Positions 37,425 through 46,769 are shown, counted from the first letter of the stretch. The stretch: 64,000 nucleotides of DNA from CAIVVT01 sp963838205 (GCA_963838205.1 CAWIQF010000009.1:248001-312000); one strand, 5' to 3'. The notes: generated by a model not told the origin, from the sequence alone. Numbers and translations are program-made.

Positions 37425-38442
37425 CGTGTTCTCCGCCGTTTCCCTGCGCCTCGGGCGCGGACACTTCTTCCGTGGTGGTCTCGGGCGCTTGCTCAGCCAG
37501 AGCTTCGGGCGTCGTGGCCGGCGCCTGTTCCAGTTGCACTGCGTCGGCCCAATCCAGCTCCTCCGCGGTCTCGGATTCCACCCGCGGCGCATCCGGCGGC
37601 GCCGTCCGCTGCTGCACCTCATCGTCCTCGGCGAAGGACTGGCGGCGGATCTCCTCAAACTCCTTCAGCGTCGGCAACTCGGTCACTTCTTTGAGCCCGA
37701 ATTGCGTCAGGAATTCCTTGGTCGTCTTGTAGAGGATGGGCTTGCCGATGACGTTCTTGCGCCCGGCGGTCGTGATCAGCTTGCGCTCCAGCAGCGTCTT
37801 CAGCACGCCCACGCCCTGCACGCCGCGGATTTCGAGAATCTCGGGCGCGGTCACCGGCTGCTTGTAGGCGATGACGGCCAGCGTCTCGAGCGCGGCGTTT
37901 GACAGTTTCAGCGGCTGCTTGAGGTTCTTGACGAAGTTGCGGATCGCCTCGTGGTGCTCGGGCTTGGTGGCGGCCTGGTAACCGCCGGCGACCTCGCGCA
38001 CAAAGACGCCGCGTTCGGGTCGCGCGGTCTCCTCGATCAGCCGGTTGAGCGCCTGCTGGACGTTCTCCAGAGGCTGGTTCAGAGCCGCGGCAATCTGCGC
38101 CGCGGGCAGCGGCTCGGGCAGCACGTAGACGACCGCCTCAACCAGCGCCTGCAACGTGGCCGCGTCGGCCTGGGCAACGGTCGCCGGTTGCTCGGCGCTG
38201 AGCAGGAATGCGTCGGCTTCGGCCGGCGTTGCGTCCCGCGGTGTGTCCGCGGGATTCTCATCCGCGGCGTGTGCTTCCGCGGCTGCCGGGCCGCCATCGT
38301 CATCCAACCGTTGCGCCTCGGCGTCCTCTTCCGGCGTCGCTTCGCCGCCGGGCGCGCACGACTGCTCCGTCACGGCTTCCGTCGCGGCTTCATCCGCGTT
38401 CTGTGGCACGACAACCTCGTGCTGCTTGTCTTCTTCCATCAT
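37417..38442 (-). CDS. scpB: Segregation and condensation protein B
   Basis: A 341-residue protein. The central part (about 85-270) is the two-winged-helix ScpB core: LVEAVVYVLPEPLPAAQIA, LSNAALETLAVIAYKQPVTAPEI, RGVQGVGVLKTLLERKLI. Long acidic Ala/Glu-rich extensions flank the core on both sides; typical ScpB is about 190-250 residues. It forms the kleisin complex with ScpA and SMC for chromosome compaction. It follows scpA by 14 bases and overlaps rluB by eight, the classic scpAB-rluB arrangement. Confidence 0.93.
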   Translation of the reverse strand: MMEEDKQHEVVVPQNADEAATEAVTEQSCAPGGEATPEEDAEAQRLDDDGGPAAAEAHAADENPADTPRDATPAEADAFLLSAEQPATVAQADAATLQALVEAVVYVLPEPLPAAQIAAALNQPLENVQQALNRLIEETARPERGVFVREVAGGYQAATKPEHHEAIRNFVKNLKQPLKLSNAALETLAVIAYKQPVTAPEILEIRGVQGVGVLKTLLERKLITTAGRKNVIGKPILYKTTKEFLTQFGLKEVTELPTLKEFEEIRRQSFAEDDEVQQRTAPPDAPRVESETAEELDWADAVQLEQAPATTPEALAEQAPETTTEEVSAPEAQGNGGEHDG

Positions 38443-38456
38443 CTCCCCGGTCGTTT

Positions 38457-39245
38457 TTAGCTCTTATACTCTTCTTCGATTCGCGACGCATCCCGGTCCC
38501 CGGCCAGCAGCTGGTCGAAGCCCGCGTCGCGCTGGATGAAAATCTCGCCGAAGCTTTCCTTTTGCGTGAGCCGGATCGCCTGCTGCTTCACCATCTCCAG
38601 AATCGCCAGCAACAGGCAGATCATGGCTCGCCGCGACTGCTGCTGTTCGAATAATGGCACTAGTTCGAGCCTCTGCCGTTTGGGCAGGGCGGCCAGTTTT
38701 CGCTTCAGGAACAGGATCATCTCCGGTACGCTGACGTCCTCGGTGCTGACCTCATACGTCGGCCGGCTGCGGGCGCGCTCGATCACCTTCTGGAACGTGC
38801 GCACGAGGTCGATCAGGCTAACCGCGAGACCGGGCTCCTCGTCGGCGTCGATGAAGCTCTGGATCTGCGGGTTGGTCCAGATCGCCTCCTCGACCAGGCG
38901 TTTCTCCTGCAGCATGGCCGCGGCGGAGCGGAAGCGCTCATGCTCGATCAAGCGGTCGACCAGCTCCTGGCGCGGATCGTCCTCCGGGTCGAGCTTGTCC
39001 AACTCCGGATCGCGCGGCAGCAGCATGCGGCTCTTGATGTGGATCAGCGTGGCCGCCATATAGACGAACTCCGCCGACACCTCGATGTCGAGAGCCATGG
39101 CGCGCTGGATCGATTCGAGGTATTGCTGGGTGATCTGGGCGATCGGGATGTCGTAGATGTTGATCTGCTGTTTGCGGATCAGATCCAGCAACAGGTCCAG
39201 CGGCCCCTCATAGTGCTCCAGTTGGAAATTCAAAGGGGAGGACAC
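38457..39245 (-). CDS. scpA: Segregation and condensation protein A (kleisin)
   Basis: About 262 residues. N-terminal NFQLEHYEGPLDLLLDLIRK and DIPIAQITQQYLESI are hallmarks of ScpA; the C-terminal winged helix includes MICLLLAILEMVKQQAIRLTQ. It bridges SMC heads with ScpB. I prefer the GTG at 39245 (VSSPLNFQLEHYEG). An in-frame ATG at 39338 would add 31 unrelated residues and overlap the divergent transporter's promoter; neither start has a strong RBS. Confidence 0.92.
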   Translation of the reverse strand: MSSPLNFQLEHYEGPLDLLLDLIRKQQINIYDIPIAQITQQYLESIQRAMALDIEVSAEFVYMAATLIHIKSRMLLPRDPELDKLDPEDDPRQELVDRLIEHERFRSAAAMLQEKRLVEEAIWTNPQIQSFIDADEEPGLAVSLIDLVRTFQKVIERARSRPTYEVSTEDVSVPEMILFLKRKLAALPKRQRLELVPLFEQQQSRRAMICLLLAILEMVKQQAIRLTQKESFGEIFIQRDAGFDQLLAGDRDASRIEEEYKS

Positions 39246-39337
39246 CAGGCCCCAGGATACCAGGAAGAGTTGCCGGCGACTGCTCCGGCAATGCGCCGGG
39301 CGGCGCTCGCGGAGGGCTTTGGGGGAAGATGGTCGCA

Positions 39338-40204
39338 ATGGATGAAAGCGGAGGACATGCGCGCCGCGCCCTGCCCGCGCTGATGCTGGTGGCGACGGCG
39401 CTGCTGTTCTCCACAGGCGGCGCGGCGATCAAAGCGACGAGCCTAAACGCGTCGCAGGTGGTGGCATGGCGGAGCGGCGTCGCGGCGGCCGTGCTGTGCC
39501 TGTTGCTGCCCGAGGCGCGCCGGCGGTGGAATGCGCGGACGCTCGTGGTGGCGCTCGCGTACGCCGCCACGCTGGGGCTTTTCGTCCACGCCAACAAGCT
39601 CACGACGTCGGCCAATGCGGTGTTCCTGCAGGCCACGGCGCCGCTGTACCTGCTCCTGATCGGCCCGCTGTTATTGAAGGAGAAGTTGCGGCGGCTGGAC
39701 GCCTGGATGGGGCTGCTGGTGGCGGCGGGTATGCTCCTGTTCCTGCTCGGCCGCAACGCGCCGCAATCGACCGCGCCGGACCCGGCGACAGGGAACGCGT
39801 TGGCGTTGGCATCCGGCCTCGCCTGGGCCCTGACGCTGGCCGGCATGCGCCGCCTGGCGCGCACGAGCGGGGGCAGCGCGCTGCCGGTGGTGGTCCTGGG
39901 CAACCTGATCGCGCTGCTGTTATCGCTACCGGGCGCGCTGCCGATGGCCATGCCGGCGTGGAAGGACCTGGCGGTCGTCGCGTACCTCGGCTGCTTTCAG
40001 ATCGGCCTGGCGTATTGGCTGCTGACACGGGCCATCAAACGCGTGCCGGTCTTCGAAGCCTCGCTGATCCTGCTGCTGGAGCCGGTCTCGAATCCGATCT
40101 GGTCGTGGCTGGTCCATGGCGAGCGGATGGATGCGTGGGCGCTGGCCGGCGCGGCCTTTGTGCTCGCGGGCGTCGCCTGGCAGGCGTGGAACTCCCGCGC
40201 CTGA
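39338..40204 (+). CDS. EamA/DMT-family transporter
   Basis: A 288-residue protein with ten predicted membrane helices in two EamA repeats (first beginning ALMLVATALLFSTGGAAIKA, second LASGLAWALTLAGMRR). The conserved PLYLLLIGPLLLKEKL and LEPVSNPIWSWLVHGE segments are typical. These carriers export amino acids or other metabolites. The ATG at 39338 is favoured because GGGGGAAG sits nine bases upstream; an ATG at 39329 is too close to it. It is divergent from scpA. Confidence 0.88.
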   Translation: MDESGGHARRALPALMLVATALLFSTGGAAIKATSLNASQVVAWRSGVAAAVLCLLLPEARRRWNARTLVVALAYAATLGLFVHANKLTTSANAVFLQATAPLYLLLIGPLLLKEKLRRLDAWMGLLVAAGMLLFLLGRNAPQSTAPDPATGNALALASGLAWALTLAGMRRLARTSGGSALPVVVLGNLIALLLSLPGALPMAMPAWKDLAVVAYLGCFQIGLAYWLLTRAIKRVPVFEASLILLLEPVSNPIWSWLVHGERMDAWALAGAAFVLAGVAWQAWNSRA

Positions 40205-40215
40205 CCCGGATGTAC

Positions 40216-41214
40216 TCAGTGAACTGCCACGATCGACAGCCGCACCGCCGGAGCAGTGGCCGCGCTTGCCGCGGGCTGCAATGTGGTGCGGGTCGGCGGC
40301 GCCGCGGAGAAGTAGGTCGCGTAGACCGCATTCATCCGCTGGAACTCATCCAGGTCGTTCATCCACACGTTGGCCGCCGCGACGTCATCGAACTTGAAAC
40401 CGTGCGCTTCGATGCGCGCCTTGAGCTGGGCAAACATTTCCTTGGTCTGCTCCTCGATGGTGCCGTGACCGGATGAGGCGCGCACTTCGCAGTACAGCGT
40501 CCCCGCGGCCTCGCGGCAGCCGTCGCGTAGCACCTCACCGGGCTTTTTCGAGGCCACCACGAACAGCTGCGACTTCGCGCCCCCAGGCAGGGCGGCCACC
40601 TTCACCTCGGCCTCCGAAGCCTTGCCGGTAGTGTAGGTGTTTTCGAAGACCATTGAACGGTCGTTGAGGCCCGCCCGGCGCAACGTGTTCCGCAACTCGC
40701 GCTGGGCCGCCAGAAGAGTCGGCGCGGCGATGGCGTTCAGGTACAGCCGGTCGCCGGCCCACACGCCTTCCTCGGTTGCGCGCTTCTGCGAGAGGTCCTT
40801 TACGGCCACGGCCGTGATCTCGATGGGCGAAGCAAACGGCATCCGGACCGTGCCTACAACCACCCGCGCCGGCGCCTGTTCGGGGAAGAACTCGCGGTAG
40901 ACTTTGTCCACCTCGGGCAGCGTGCCGAGGTCGGTCAAGTACATCTGCAGCGCGACGACGTGGCGCATCGTCAGGCCGCCGGCTTCGAGGATGTCGTTCA
41001 CGTTGTTCAGACACTGCCGGGCTTGCTCCGCGGCGCCCGCGGGGAGTTTGCCTGCCGCGTCGCGGCCGCTCTGGCCGGAGGCGTAGAGGAAGCCGCCCGC
41101 GTCCATGCCGATGCTATAGGGGCCGATCGGTTTCGCGCTGTTCTTGGGAACCACCGGCGGATGCGCGAACGCCGCCGCGGTGAGGAGGAGGGAGAGGAGG
41201 GCAACGCGGGCCAT
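40216..41214 (-). CDS. Secreted two-domain Rid (YjgF/YER057c) family protein
   Basis: A 332-residue protein with a signal peptide (about 1-18) and two Rid domains in tandem. The first (about 25-140) has YSIGMDAGGFLYASGQSGRD and the catalytic-type Arg in PARVVVGTVRMPF. The second (about 150-325) is more diverged but retains PTRTTLQP. Classical RidA deaminates reactive enamines in the cytoplasm, so an exported double-domain form is unusual. The start overlaps the MFS gene stop by one base (TAATG), so the two are co-translated. Confidence 0.82.
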   Translation of the reverse strand: MARVALLSLLLTAAAFAHPPVVPKNSAKPIGPYSIGMDAGGFLYASGQSGRDAAGKLPAGAAEQARQCLNNVNDILEAGGLTMRHVVALQMYLTDLGTLPEVDKVYREFFPEQAPARVVVGTVRMPFASPIEITAVAVKDLSQKRATEEGVWAGDRLYLNAIAAPTLLAAQRELRNTLRRAGLNDRSMVFENTYTTGKASEAEVKVAALPGGAKSQLFVVASKKPGEVLRDGCREAAGTLYCEVRASSGHGTIEEQTKEMFAQLKARIEAHGFKFDDVAAANVWMNDLDEFQRMNAVYATYFSAAPPTRTTLQPAASAATAPAVRLSIVAVH

Positions 41215-42479
41215 TACGGATCAGCGTATCTCGGTTCAGAGGGCGATGTGGAGAGGGATGCCCAATCCACCGGCTCCACGCGCGGAATCAACACCAGAAA
41301 CGAGACTGCGCCCAGCCCCATTACAATCGAAACCAGCGCAAAGGCCGGGACGTATGAGCCGCTGCGCTCGACCAGAATTCCGCTGAGCCACGGGCCGAAG
41401 GCGCCCGCGAGGTTGCCAAACGCGTTCTGCAATCCGGTCCACTTGCCGGCCGCCGGCGGGCCGGCCAGGCGTTGCGTGATGGCCCAGATGTTGGAAGTAC
41501 TCAGCCCGAACAGGGCCGCGGCGATAGCCAGCAGATACACTGCCGTGCGTCCGTTCGTGACCAGCGCCGCGGGCAGCATGAACGCGCCGGCGAGCAGCAG
41601 CCCGCCGGCGCAAAACGCGCGCCGCACGGTCGAGACGGAAAAGCCCCACACGATCAGCCGGTCGGAAAGCCAGCCGAAGGTGATCGACGAGACGGCGATG
41701 CACCAGTAGGGCAGCGAGCCGAACACCGCCATCGACTCCGCCGAGTAGCCCCGCGCTTCGCGCAGGTAGGTCGGCAGCCAGGTTACCAGGAAGTACCACG
41801 CCCAGTTGATCGCGAACAATCCCAGGAACGTGCCCCAGGTCTCGCGGCGCCTGAGAATGTCCAGGAATCCCGGCCCGCCCACGGCTTCCGGGGCGCGCGC
41901 GGGACCCCGTCTGGGGATCGACAGGAACCACGGCACCAGCCACAGCAGCGCGCCTCCGCCGAGGATGAAGAACAACGCCCGCCAGCCTACGCGGGCGACG
42001 ATCAATCCGCCAATCAGCGTACCCAGCGCCGGACCGAGCTTCGAGCCGGCGTCGATTGCGGCGTTGCAGAAGCCGCGGTGCTGCTCCGGGTAGCCCGAAG
42101 CCAGAATGCGCGAGTACGAGGGGTAGGCCACCGATTCGCCCATGCCGAGCAGCAGCCGCAGCGCCAAGAGTTGCGCGAAGCTCGTCACCAGCCCCGTCAT
42201 GCCCGTCGCCGCCGACCAGACCAGAAACCCGATCCCGTAAACCCAGAACACGTTGTAGCGGTCAACCAGCCACCCGGCGAGCAACTGGAACGCCGCGTAG
42301 CTGCAGAAGAAGGCCGACAGCAGCAGCCCCAATTGCGAGTGGTCGAGCATCAGCTCGCGCCGCAGATCGGCCGCCGCCACGGAGAGATTGCTGCGGTCGA
42401 TGAAGTTGATGAAGATCGACACCACGAGCAGCGCCAGCAGACGCCACGGATGCTCGAGAGCCGGTTTGGTTTGAGCCAC
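41214..42479 (-). CDS. MFS transporter, ACS (sugar acid/hexuronate) type
   Basis: A 421-residue protein with twelve predicted helices. The N-terminus (NFIDRSNLSVAAADLRREL, GLLLSAFFCSYAAFQLLAGW) matches the anion:cation symporter subgroup that imports hexuronates, galactonate and related acids. Loop 2-3 signature GWLVDRYN and helix 4-5 motif RLLLGMGESVAYPS are intact. It probably feeds sugar acids from polymer breakdown. It is upstream of and overlaps the secreted Rid gene by one base. Confidence 0.88.
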   Translation of the reverse strand: MAQTKPALEHPWRLLALLVVSIFINFIDRSNLSVAAADLRRELMLDHSQLGLLLSAFFCSYAAFQLLAGWLVDRYNVFWVYGIGFLVWSAATGMTGLVTSFAQLLALRLLLGMGESVAYPSYSRILASGYPEQHRGFCNAAIDAGSKLGPALGTLIGGLIVARVGWRALFFILGGGALLWLVPWFLSIPRRGPARAPEAVGGPGFLDILRRRETWGTFLGLFAINWAWYFLVTWLPTYLREARGYSAESMAVFGSLPYWCIAVSSITFGWLSDRLIVWGFSVSTVRRAFCAGGLLLAGAFMLPAALVTNGRTAVYLLAIAAALFGLSTSNIWAITQRLAGPPAAGKWTGLQNAFGNLAGAFGPWLSGILVERSGSYVPAFALVSIVMGLGAVSFLVLIPRVEPVDWASLSTSPSEPRYADP

Positions 42480-42688
42480 GAAGGCTCACTCTAACGCGGC
42501 CGCCGCCGCCGTCACAACCGGAGCGCGGCACGAGCGTGAGCTCCGCCTGCCCCCGCTCCGGCAACGGCGCCCGGTTCCAGAGCGCCGTCGAGACTCAGGG
42601 CAGCGTCCTCGCTGCCACCATCGAGCGCTCGCCGGAAGCGGGGCTGCTCCCGTGGCGGGCCTCCCGTATAATCGGTGCCAGGGTTCCC

Positions 42689-43144
42689 ATGAAACAGCAA
42701 TGCCACATGGCGATGATCTACTTCACCTGGGTGTTCTACCTGGGCGGCCTGGCGTATCTGCTCTATCGCTCGATGTGGCCGATGGCGATCGCCTGGCTGG
42801 TCTGCATTCCGCTGTTTGAATGGCTCTATATCAGGCAGTTCCGCGGCTTGTCTCAACTGCTGGGCTATGGGCGCATCGTCAACCAACCGGCCACGACTGT
42901 TGCTGCGGCGAAAGCCGAAGTCATCTTCTACACCGCACTCGGCTGTCCCTTCTGCCCGCTGATGGAGCAGCGGCTGGATGAGCTGCAGAAGGAGAGCGGC
43001 TTCACGCTGCACAAGATCGACGTGACGCTGCGCCCGGATCTGCTGATGTCCAAGGGCATTCGCTCCGTGCCCGCCGTCGAAACCGGTGGCACGGTGCTGT
43101 TCGGGTTGATCACCAAGAAGGATCTCGCCGCGGCCATCGGCTGA
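42689..43144 (+). CDS. Membrane-anchored glutaredoxin/thioredoxin-like protein
   Basis: A 151-residue protein. Two N-terminal hydrophobic segments (about 7-45) are followed by a linker and a thioredoxin-fold domain with redox motif CPFC (TALGCPFCPLMEQRLDEL, about residues 93-96) and cis-Pro loop IRSVPAVET. The domain probably faces the cytoplasm or envelope depending on topology. The ATG at 42689 follows a weak AGGG; an ATG six codons later is an alternative. It is divergent from the MFS gene. Confidence 0.78.
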   Translation: MKQQCHMAMIYFTWVFYLGGLAYLLYRSMWPMAIAWLVCIPLFEWLYIRQFRGLSQLLGYGRIVNQPATTVAAAKAEVIFYTALGCPFCPLMEQRLDELQKESGFTLHKIDVTLRPDLLMSKGIRSVPAVETGGTVLFGLITKKDLAAAIG

Positions 43145-43192
43145 ATCGGCCGCCATCGCCAGCTTCGAAATACACTCGTGCCGGGCGCGCGC

Positions 43193-44377
43193 TCAGATGG
43201 GATACGTCACGATGCGCTTCTGGCGCATGGCGATGTTGCCCAGGTGCCCGGCCCGCGCCGCGGCGATGCCCACCGCGACCGGCGCATTCGGAGCCTTACG
43301 CGAGCGCACGCAGTCGAGGAAGTTCTCGATGTGGTAGGGGGTGCCGTCGCGCTGCGACTTGGCCGACCGGGAAGGCGCATCCAGCTCCGGCGACTCGCTG
43401 TAGCTCGGCAGTTCGGGATAGACACCGTAGCCGCCGCGATGCAGCCGCAGCATCGCCTTGGTCCCGTGAAAGATCATCCCGCCACCCTCGCGGTACCCGA
43501 TCAGGCTGCCGTCGTAGCCCACCAGGAACTTCGCCGGATACTCGAACGCCGCCGACATCGTGTCCGGGCACTCCCTCAGCGGCAGCGCCCACTTGCTGCC
43601 CAGCGCCGTGGCCACGCTGGGCGTGTCGCTGCCCATGATCCAATGCACCACGTCCACCCAATGCGAGAACAGATCGGTGAGAGCGCCCTCGCCATAGTCC
43701 CAGAACCAGCGCCAGTGCTCAAAACGGATCGCTTCGAACGGACGCGCGGGCGCGTTGCCGAGCCAGCGCTTCCAGTCCAGCTTGGCCGGGTCGGCGGAAA
43801 AGGGACCGTTGCCGAACGGCAGATGATTCTGATACCAGTACGTGCGAATGTACGTCACCTGGCCCAGCTCGCCCGCTTCGACCAGGCTCTTCGCTTCCGC
43901 GAAGTGCGGCCAACTGCGCTGCTGCATCCCCACCTGCACGATGCGCCCGCTCTGGTCCACGGCCTTCTCGAGGCCGTCCCCTTCCTCGATCGTGTGCGTG
44001 ACCGGCTTCTCGCAGTACACGTCCTTGCCCGCGCCCACGGCGTCTACGGTCATCGGCACGTGCCAGTGATTCGGAGCGGCGATGACCACCGCGTCCACCG
44101 TCTTGTCGTCCAGGATCTCGCGGTAATCCACCACTTCGCGGGCATTCGGCGCGGAGTTCTTCCGCGCCTGGGCGCGGTGCGGCTCATAGACGTCGCATAG
44201 CGCCACAATCTCCGCGCCGGGCGTCTTGCTCACGATGCCCAGCAGATATTGGCCCCGTCCCCCGGTGCCGATGCCGGCCACACGGATGCGGTCGTTGGCG
44301 CCGAGAATGCGCGCCTGCGAGGCCGCCGTCACGGCGGCGGCCGTCTTGATGAATGTGCGCCTTGTCGAGTCGATCAT
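43193..44377 (-). CDS. Gfo/Idh/MocA-family oxidoreductase, Tat-exported
   Basis: A 394-residue NAD(P)-dependent sugar oxidoreductase. The twin-arginine leader is STRRTFIKTAAAVTAAS. The dinucleotide motif is GIGTGGRGQYLL, and the EKPVTHTIEEG motif supplies the conserved Lys. The C-terminal half has the alpha/beta substrate domain (GDGGAL-type loop as DYGEGALTDLFSHWVD). The ATG at 44377 was selected because AGGAGC lies five bases upstream; a longer frame from 44446 adds residues before the Tat signal. Such exported members are abundant in Acidobacteria and Planctomycetes. Confidence 0.88.
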   Translation of the reverse strand: MIDSTRRTFIKTAAAVTAASQARILGANDRIRVAGIGTGGRGQYLLGIVSKTPGAEIVALCDVYEPHRAQARKNSAPNAREVVDYREILDDKTVDAVVIAAPNHWHVPMTVDAVGAGKDVYCEKPVTHTIEEGDGLEKAVDQSGRIVQVGMQQRSWPHFAEAKSLVEAGELGQVTYIRTYWYQNHLPFGNGPFSADPAKLDWKRWLGNAPARPFEAIRFEHWRWFWDYGEGALTDLFSHWVDVVHWIMGSDTPSVATALGSKWALPLRECPDTMSAAFEYPAKFLVGYDGSLIGYREGGGMIFHGTKAMLRLHRGGYGVYPELPSYSESPELDAPSRSAKSQRDGTPYHIENFLDCVRSRKAPNAPVAVGIAAARAGHLGNIAMRQKRIVTYPI

Positions 44378-44465
44378 GATGCTCCTGTCGATGAGGATTA
44401 TATCGGCAATCCCGTGCCGGACGCGCATTGCGACGAGGGCTTCCACCGCGGGCGGCTGAAGGAGC

Positions 44466-45686
44466 TCAAAGAGCGGCTGGGTCTCTGAAGGCCAGCACGG
44501 CGTTCAATCCGCCAAAGGCGAACGAATTGGAGAGTGCGGCGCGCAGATCCGGCGCTCGAGTCGGCGCGACGACGACGTTGACATCGCAGGCCGGGTCGAG
44601 TTCGGTGAAGTTGGCCGTGGGCGGAATCTCGCGGTGATGGAGCGCCATGACGGTCGCGAAGGCTTCCAATGCGCCGGCCGCGCCGAGCGCGTGGCCGTGA
44701 ACGGATTTGGTGGAACTCACGGGAACGGTGCGGCCGTGCTCGCCCAAAGCGAGGGCCAGTGCGAGGGACTCGGCGACGTCGTTGGCCGGCGTGCCGGTGC
44801 CGTGGGCGTTGACGTATCCGATCTGCTCCGCGCGGAGCCCGGCGTCGTCGAGCGCCATGCGGATGGCGGCGGCAGCTCCCGCGGGCGAAGGCTGCGTGAG
44901 GTGGTGGGCGTCTGCCGACATGCCGAAGCCGCAGATTTCGGCGAGCACGGTGGCGCCGCGCGCGATGGCGTGCTCGAGCGGTTCGAGGATCAGCACTGCG
45001 CCGCCTTCGCCCAGAATCATGCCCTTGCGGTCGCGGGAAAAGGGGCGGCAGGTGTCGGTCGCCATCACGCGCATGGCTTCCCAGGCGCGCCAGAAGCCAG
45101 GATTGAGCGGGGCTTCGCTGCCACCGGCGACGGCCGCGTCGGCGAGTCCGTCGCGGACCATCCAGAAGGCCTGGCCGATGGCGTGAGTGGACGAAGCGCA
45201 GGCGGTGGAAACGGCCCAGGACGGCCCGGTGAGCCCGTATTTCATGGTGATGTGGCTGGTGCCGGCATTGGACATCGTCTTGGGAATCGTCAGCGGATGC
45301 ACGCGCGGATTGCCCTTGCGGTAGAGCTCGACGAAGCCTTCGTCGATAGAGGCCTGTCCGCCGCCGGAGGTGCCCATGACGACCGAGGTTCGCGCCGCGA
45401 GCGCGGGGTCGAAGCTCAGCCCGCTGCTGCGGACGGCCTCGGTGCAGGCGGCCAGCGCGAACTGCGCAAAGCGGTCGAGCATGGCCATTTCCCGGGGCTC
45501 GAAGTGTGCGGCGGGATCGAAGCCGCGGACCACTGCGGCCGCGTGATACTTGCACTCACGCGCCCAGGCTGCGTCGAGAAGACCAATCGCGCTGCGGCCT
45601 TCGCGCAAGGCGGCCCAGGTCTCGAGCGCTGTCAAACCGGCCGCGCAGACGACGCCCGCGCCAGTGACGGCGACGCGGCGTCTCAA
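44466..45686 (-). CDS. Beta-ketoacyl-ACP synthase II (FabF-type)
   Basis: A 406-residue condensing enzyme. Active-site Cys163 lies in VSTACASSTHAIG, the first His in NAHGTGTPANDVAES and the second His in KSVHGHALGAAGALE. All three catalytic residues are intact, so it should elongate acyl-ACP using malonyl-ACP. Its start overlaps the stop of a dedicated ACP gene by four bases, and a polysaccharide deacetylase precedes that ACP, so it is more likely a pathway-specific enzyme than housekeeping FabF. Confidence 0.9.
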   Translation of the reverse strand: MRRRVAVTGAGVVCAAGLTALETWAALREGRSAIGLLDAAWARECKYHAAAVVRGFDPAAHFEPREMAMLDRFAQFALAACTEAVRSSGLSFDPALAARTSVVMGTSGGGQASIDEGFVELYRKGNPRVHPLTIPKTMSNAGTSHITMKYGLTGPSWAVSTACASSTHAIGQAFWMVRDGLADAAVAGGSEAPLNPGFWRAWEAMRVMATDTCRPFSRDRKGMILGEGGAVLILEPLEHAIARGATVLAEICGFGMSADAHHLTQPSPAGAAAAIRMALDDAGLRAEQIGYVNAHGTGTPANDVAESLALALALGEHGRTVPVSSTKSVHGHALGAAGALEAFATVMALHHREIPPTANFTELDPACDVNVVVAPTRAPDLRAALSNSFAFGGLNAVLAFRDPAAL

Positions 45687-45979
45687 GCCGGAGTCTCCCC
45701 GGCTTTTCCTTCCGGCTCGGGCTTGGGGTCCGCTTTGGCCGCCACCAACCCGCCGATGCCGGCTACAATGTCGGCGACGCTGCGCAATTTGGGCAGCGAG
45801 TCGTCGGGGATGTCGATGTTAAACTCGCTCTCCAGCGCGAAGGCGATGTTGATGCCATCGAGCGAATCGATGGCCAGTTCTTCGAACGTGCTGGTAGGCG
45901 TCACGCGCCCGGGCTCCAGCTTCATCGTGCGTTCGATGATCGTGATTACGCGCTGTGTGATGTTGTCGTCGATTGCCAC
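45683..45979 (-). CDS. Acyl carrier protein (second of three)
   Basis: A 98-residue ACP with the phosphopantetheine serine S39 (LAIDSLDGINIAFALE) and a Lys/Pro/Glu tail. Its start lies inside the 3' end of the deacetylase gene (34-base overlap) and its stop overlaps the KAS II start, so translation is coupled on both sides. It presumably carries the chain made by that synthase. Confidence 0.9.
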   Translation of the reverse strand: MAIDDNITQRVITIIERTMKLEPGRVTPTSTFEELAIDSLDGINIAFALESEFNIDIPDDSLPKLRSVADIVAGIGGLVAAKADPKPEPEGKAGETPA

Positions 45980-46668
45980 AATAGCTCCGAAACGGTCAAA
46001 AATTCATAGCCCGCGCCGGCCCAGCGAGGCAGCAGCAGTTCCAGCGCATCGATCGTCGCGCCGATATCCGGATTGTGCATCAGTTCCCGCCCGTCGTGGA
46101 AACAGAAGATGGCGCCCGGGGCCGCGCGAAGTTCCAGTCTACGCGCAACGGCAGCTCCGTCGAGCGTCCAGTCGCGCGCGATCTCGGTCCACATCACTCC
46201 GGTCAGGCCCAGTTTTTTCAAAGTCTCCCGCAATCCGAACCAGCGCGCGCCGAGCGGAGCGCGGAACAGATGCGGGGCGCAGCCGGTCAGTTCCTCGATG
46301 CAGGTCTGGGCGCGGGCGATCTGCTCGAAGATGAAGAGCGGCGAGCGGAGGTAGAGCGCCTCGTGCGTGTCGGTATGGTTAGCGATCTCGTGGCCTTCTC
46401 GGGCGACCTGGCGCGCGACATGGGGCAGGCGCCGGACGTGGTGGCCGCACATGAAGAAGGTCGCTTTGGCACCGTAGCGCTCGAGCAGTTCGAGCAGGCG
46501 CGGAGTCAACTCGCTGGGCCCATCGTCAAAAGTGAGGGCGACGGCGCGCCGTGTTTTGGGGCCGCGCCAGACGCAAGATCCAAGCAGCGGCGCGCTGCGC
46601 CCGCGGACGGCCCAAGCCATCACGAGCACCGCCAGGGCGACGATGAGGAGAATGATGGCTGCGAGCAT
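45946..46668 (-). CDS. NodB-type polysaccharide deacetylase, membrane-anchored
   Basis: A 240-residue protein with one N-terminal anchor helix (about 1-22). The five NodB motifs are present: TFDDGP, HTDTH (metal His pair), R-A-P-L-G, WTEIARDW and the catalytic His in FCFHDG. It removes acetyl groups from N-acetylglucosamine-type polymers such as peptidoglycan or exopolysaccharide. It is the first gene of an operon with an ACP and KAS II, an odd partnership hinting at re-acylation of the deacetylated sugar (inference). Confidence 0.9.
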   Translation of the reverse strand: MLAAIILLIVALAVLVMAWAVRGRSAPLLGSCVWRGPKTRRAVALTFDDGPSELTPRLLELLERYGAKATFFMCGHHVRRLPHVARQVAREGHEIANHTDTHEALYLRSPLFIFEQIARAQTCIEELTGCAPHLFRAPLGARWFGLRETLKKLGLTGVMWTEIARDWTLDGAAVARRLELRAAPGAIFCFHDGRELMHNPDIGATIDALELLLPRWAGAGYEFLTVSELLWQSTTTSHSA

Positions 46669-46769
46669 GAATTCCTATTCTTACCTTCCGGACCGGCCGG
46701 TGGGAACTTGCGCGGCGCGCAAACTCGCAGCCGGCGAAGCAGGTCTTCCATTGCGGCGGCGGTGTATGT

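Noticed and set aside
44634..46334. 566-codon forward frame antisense to KAS II, ACP and deacetylase
   Set aside because: It crosses three well-supported genes on the other strand.
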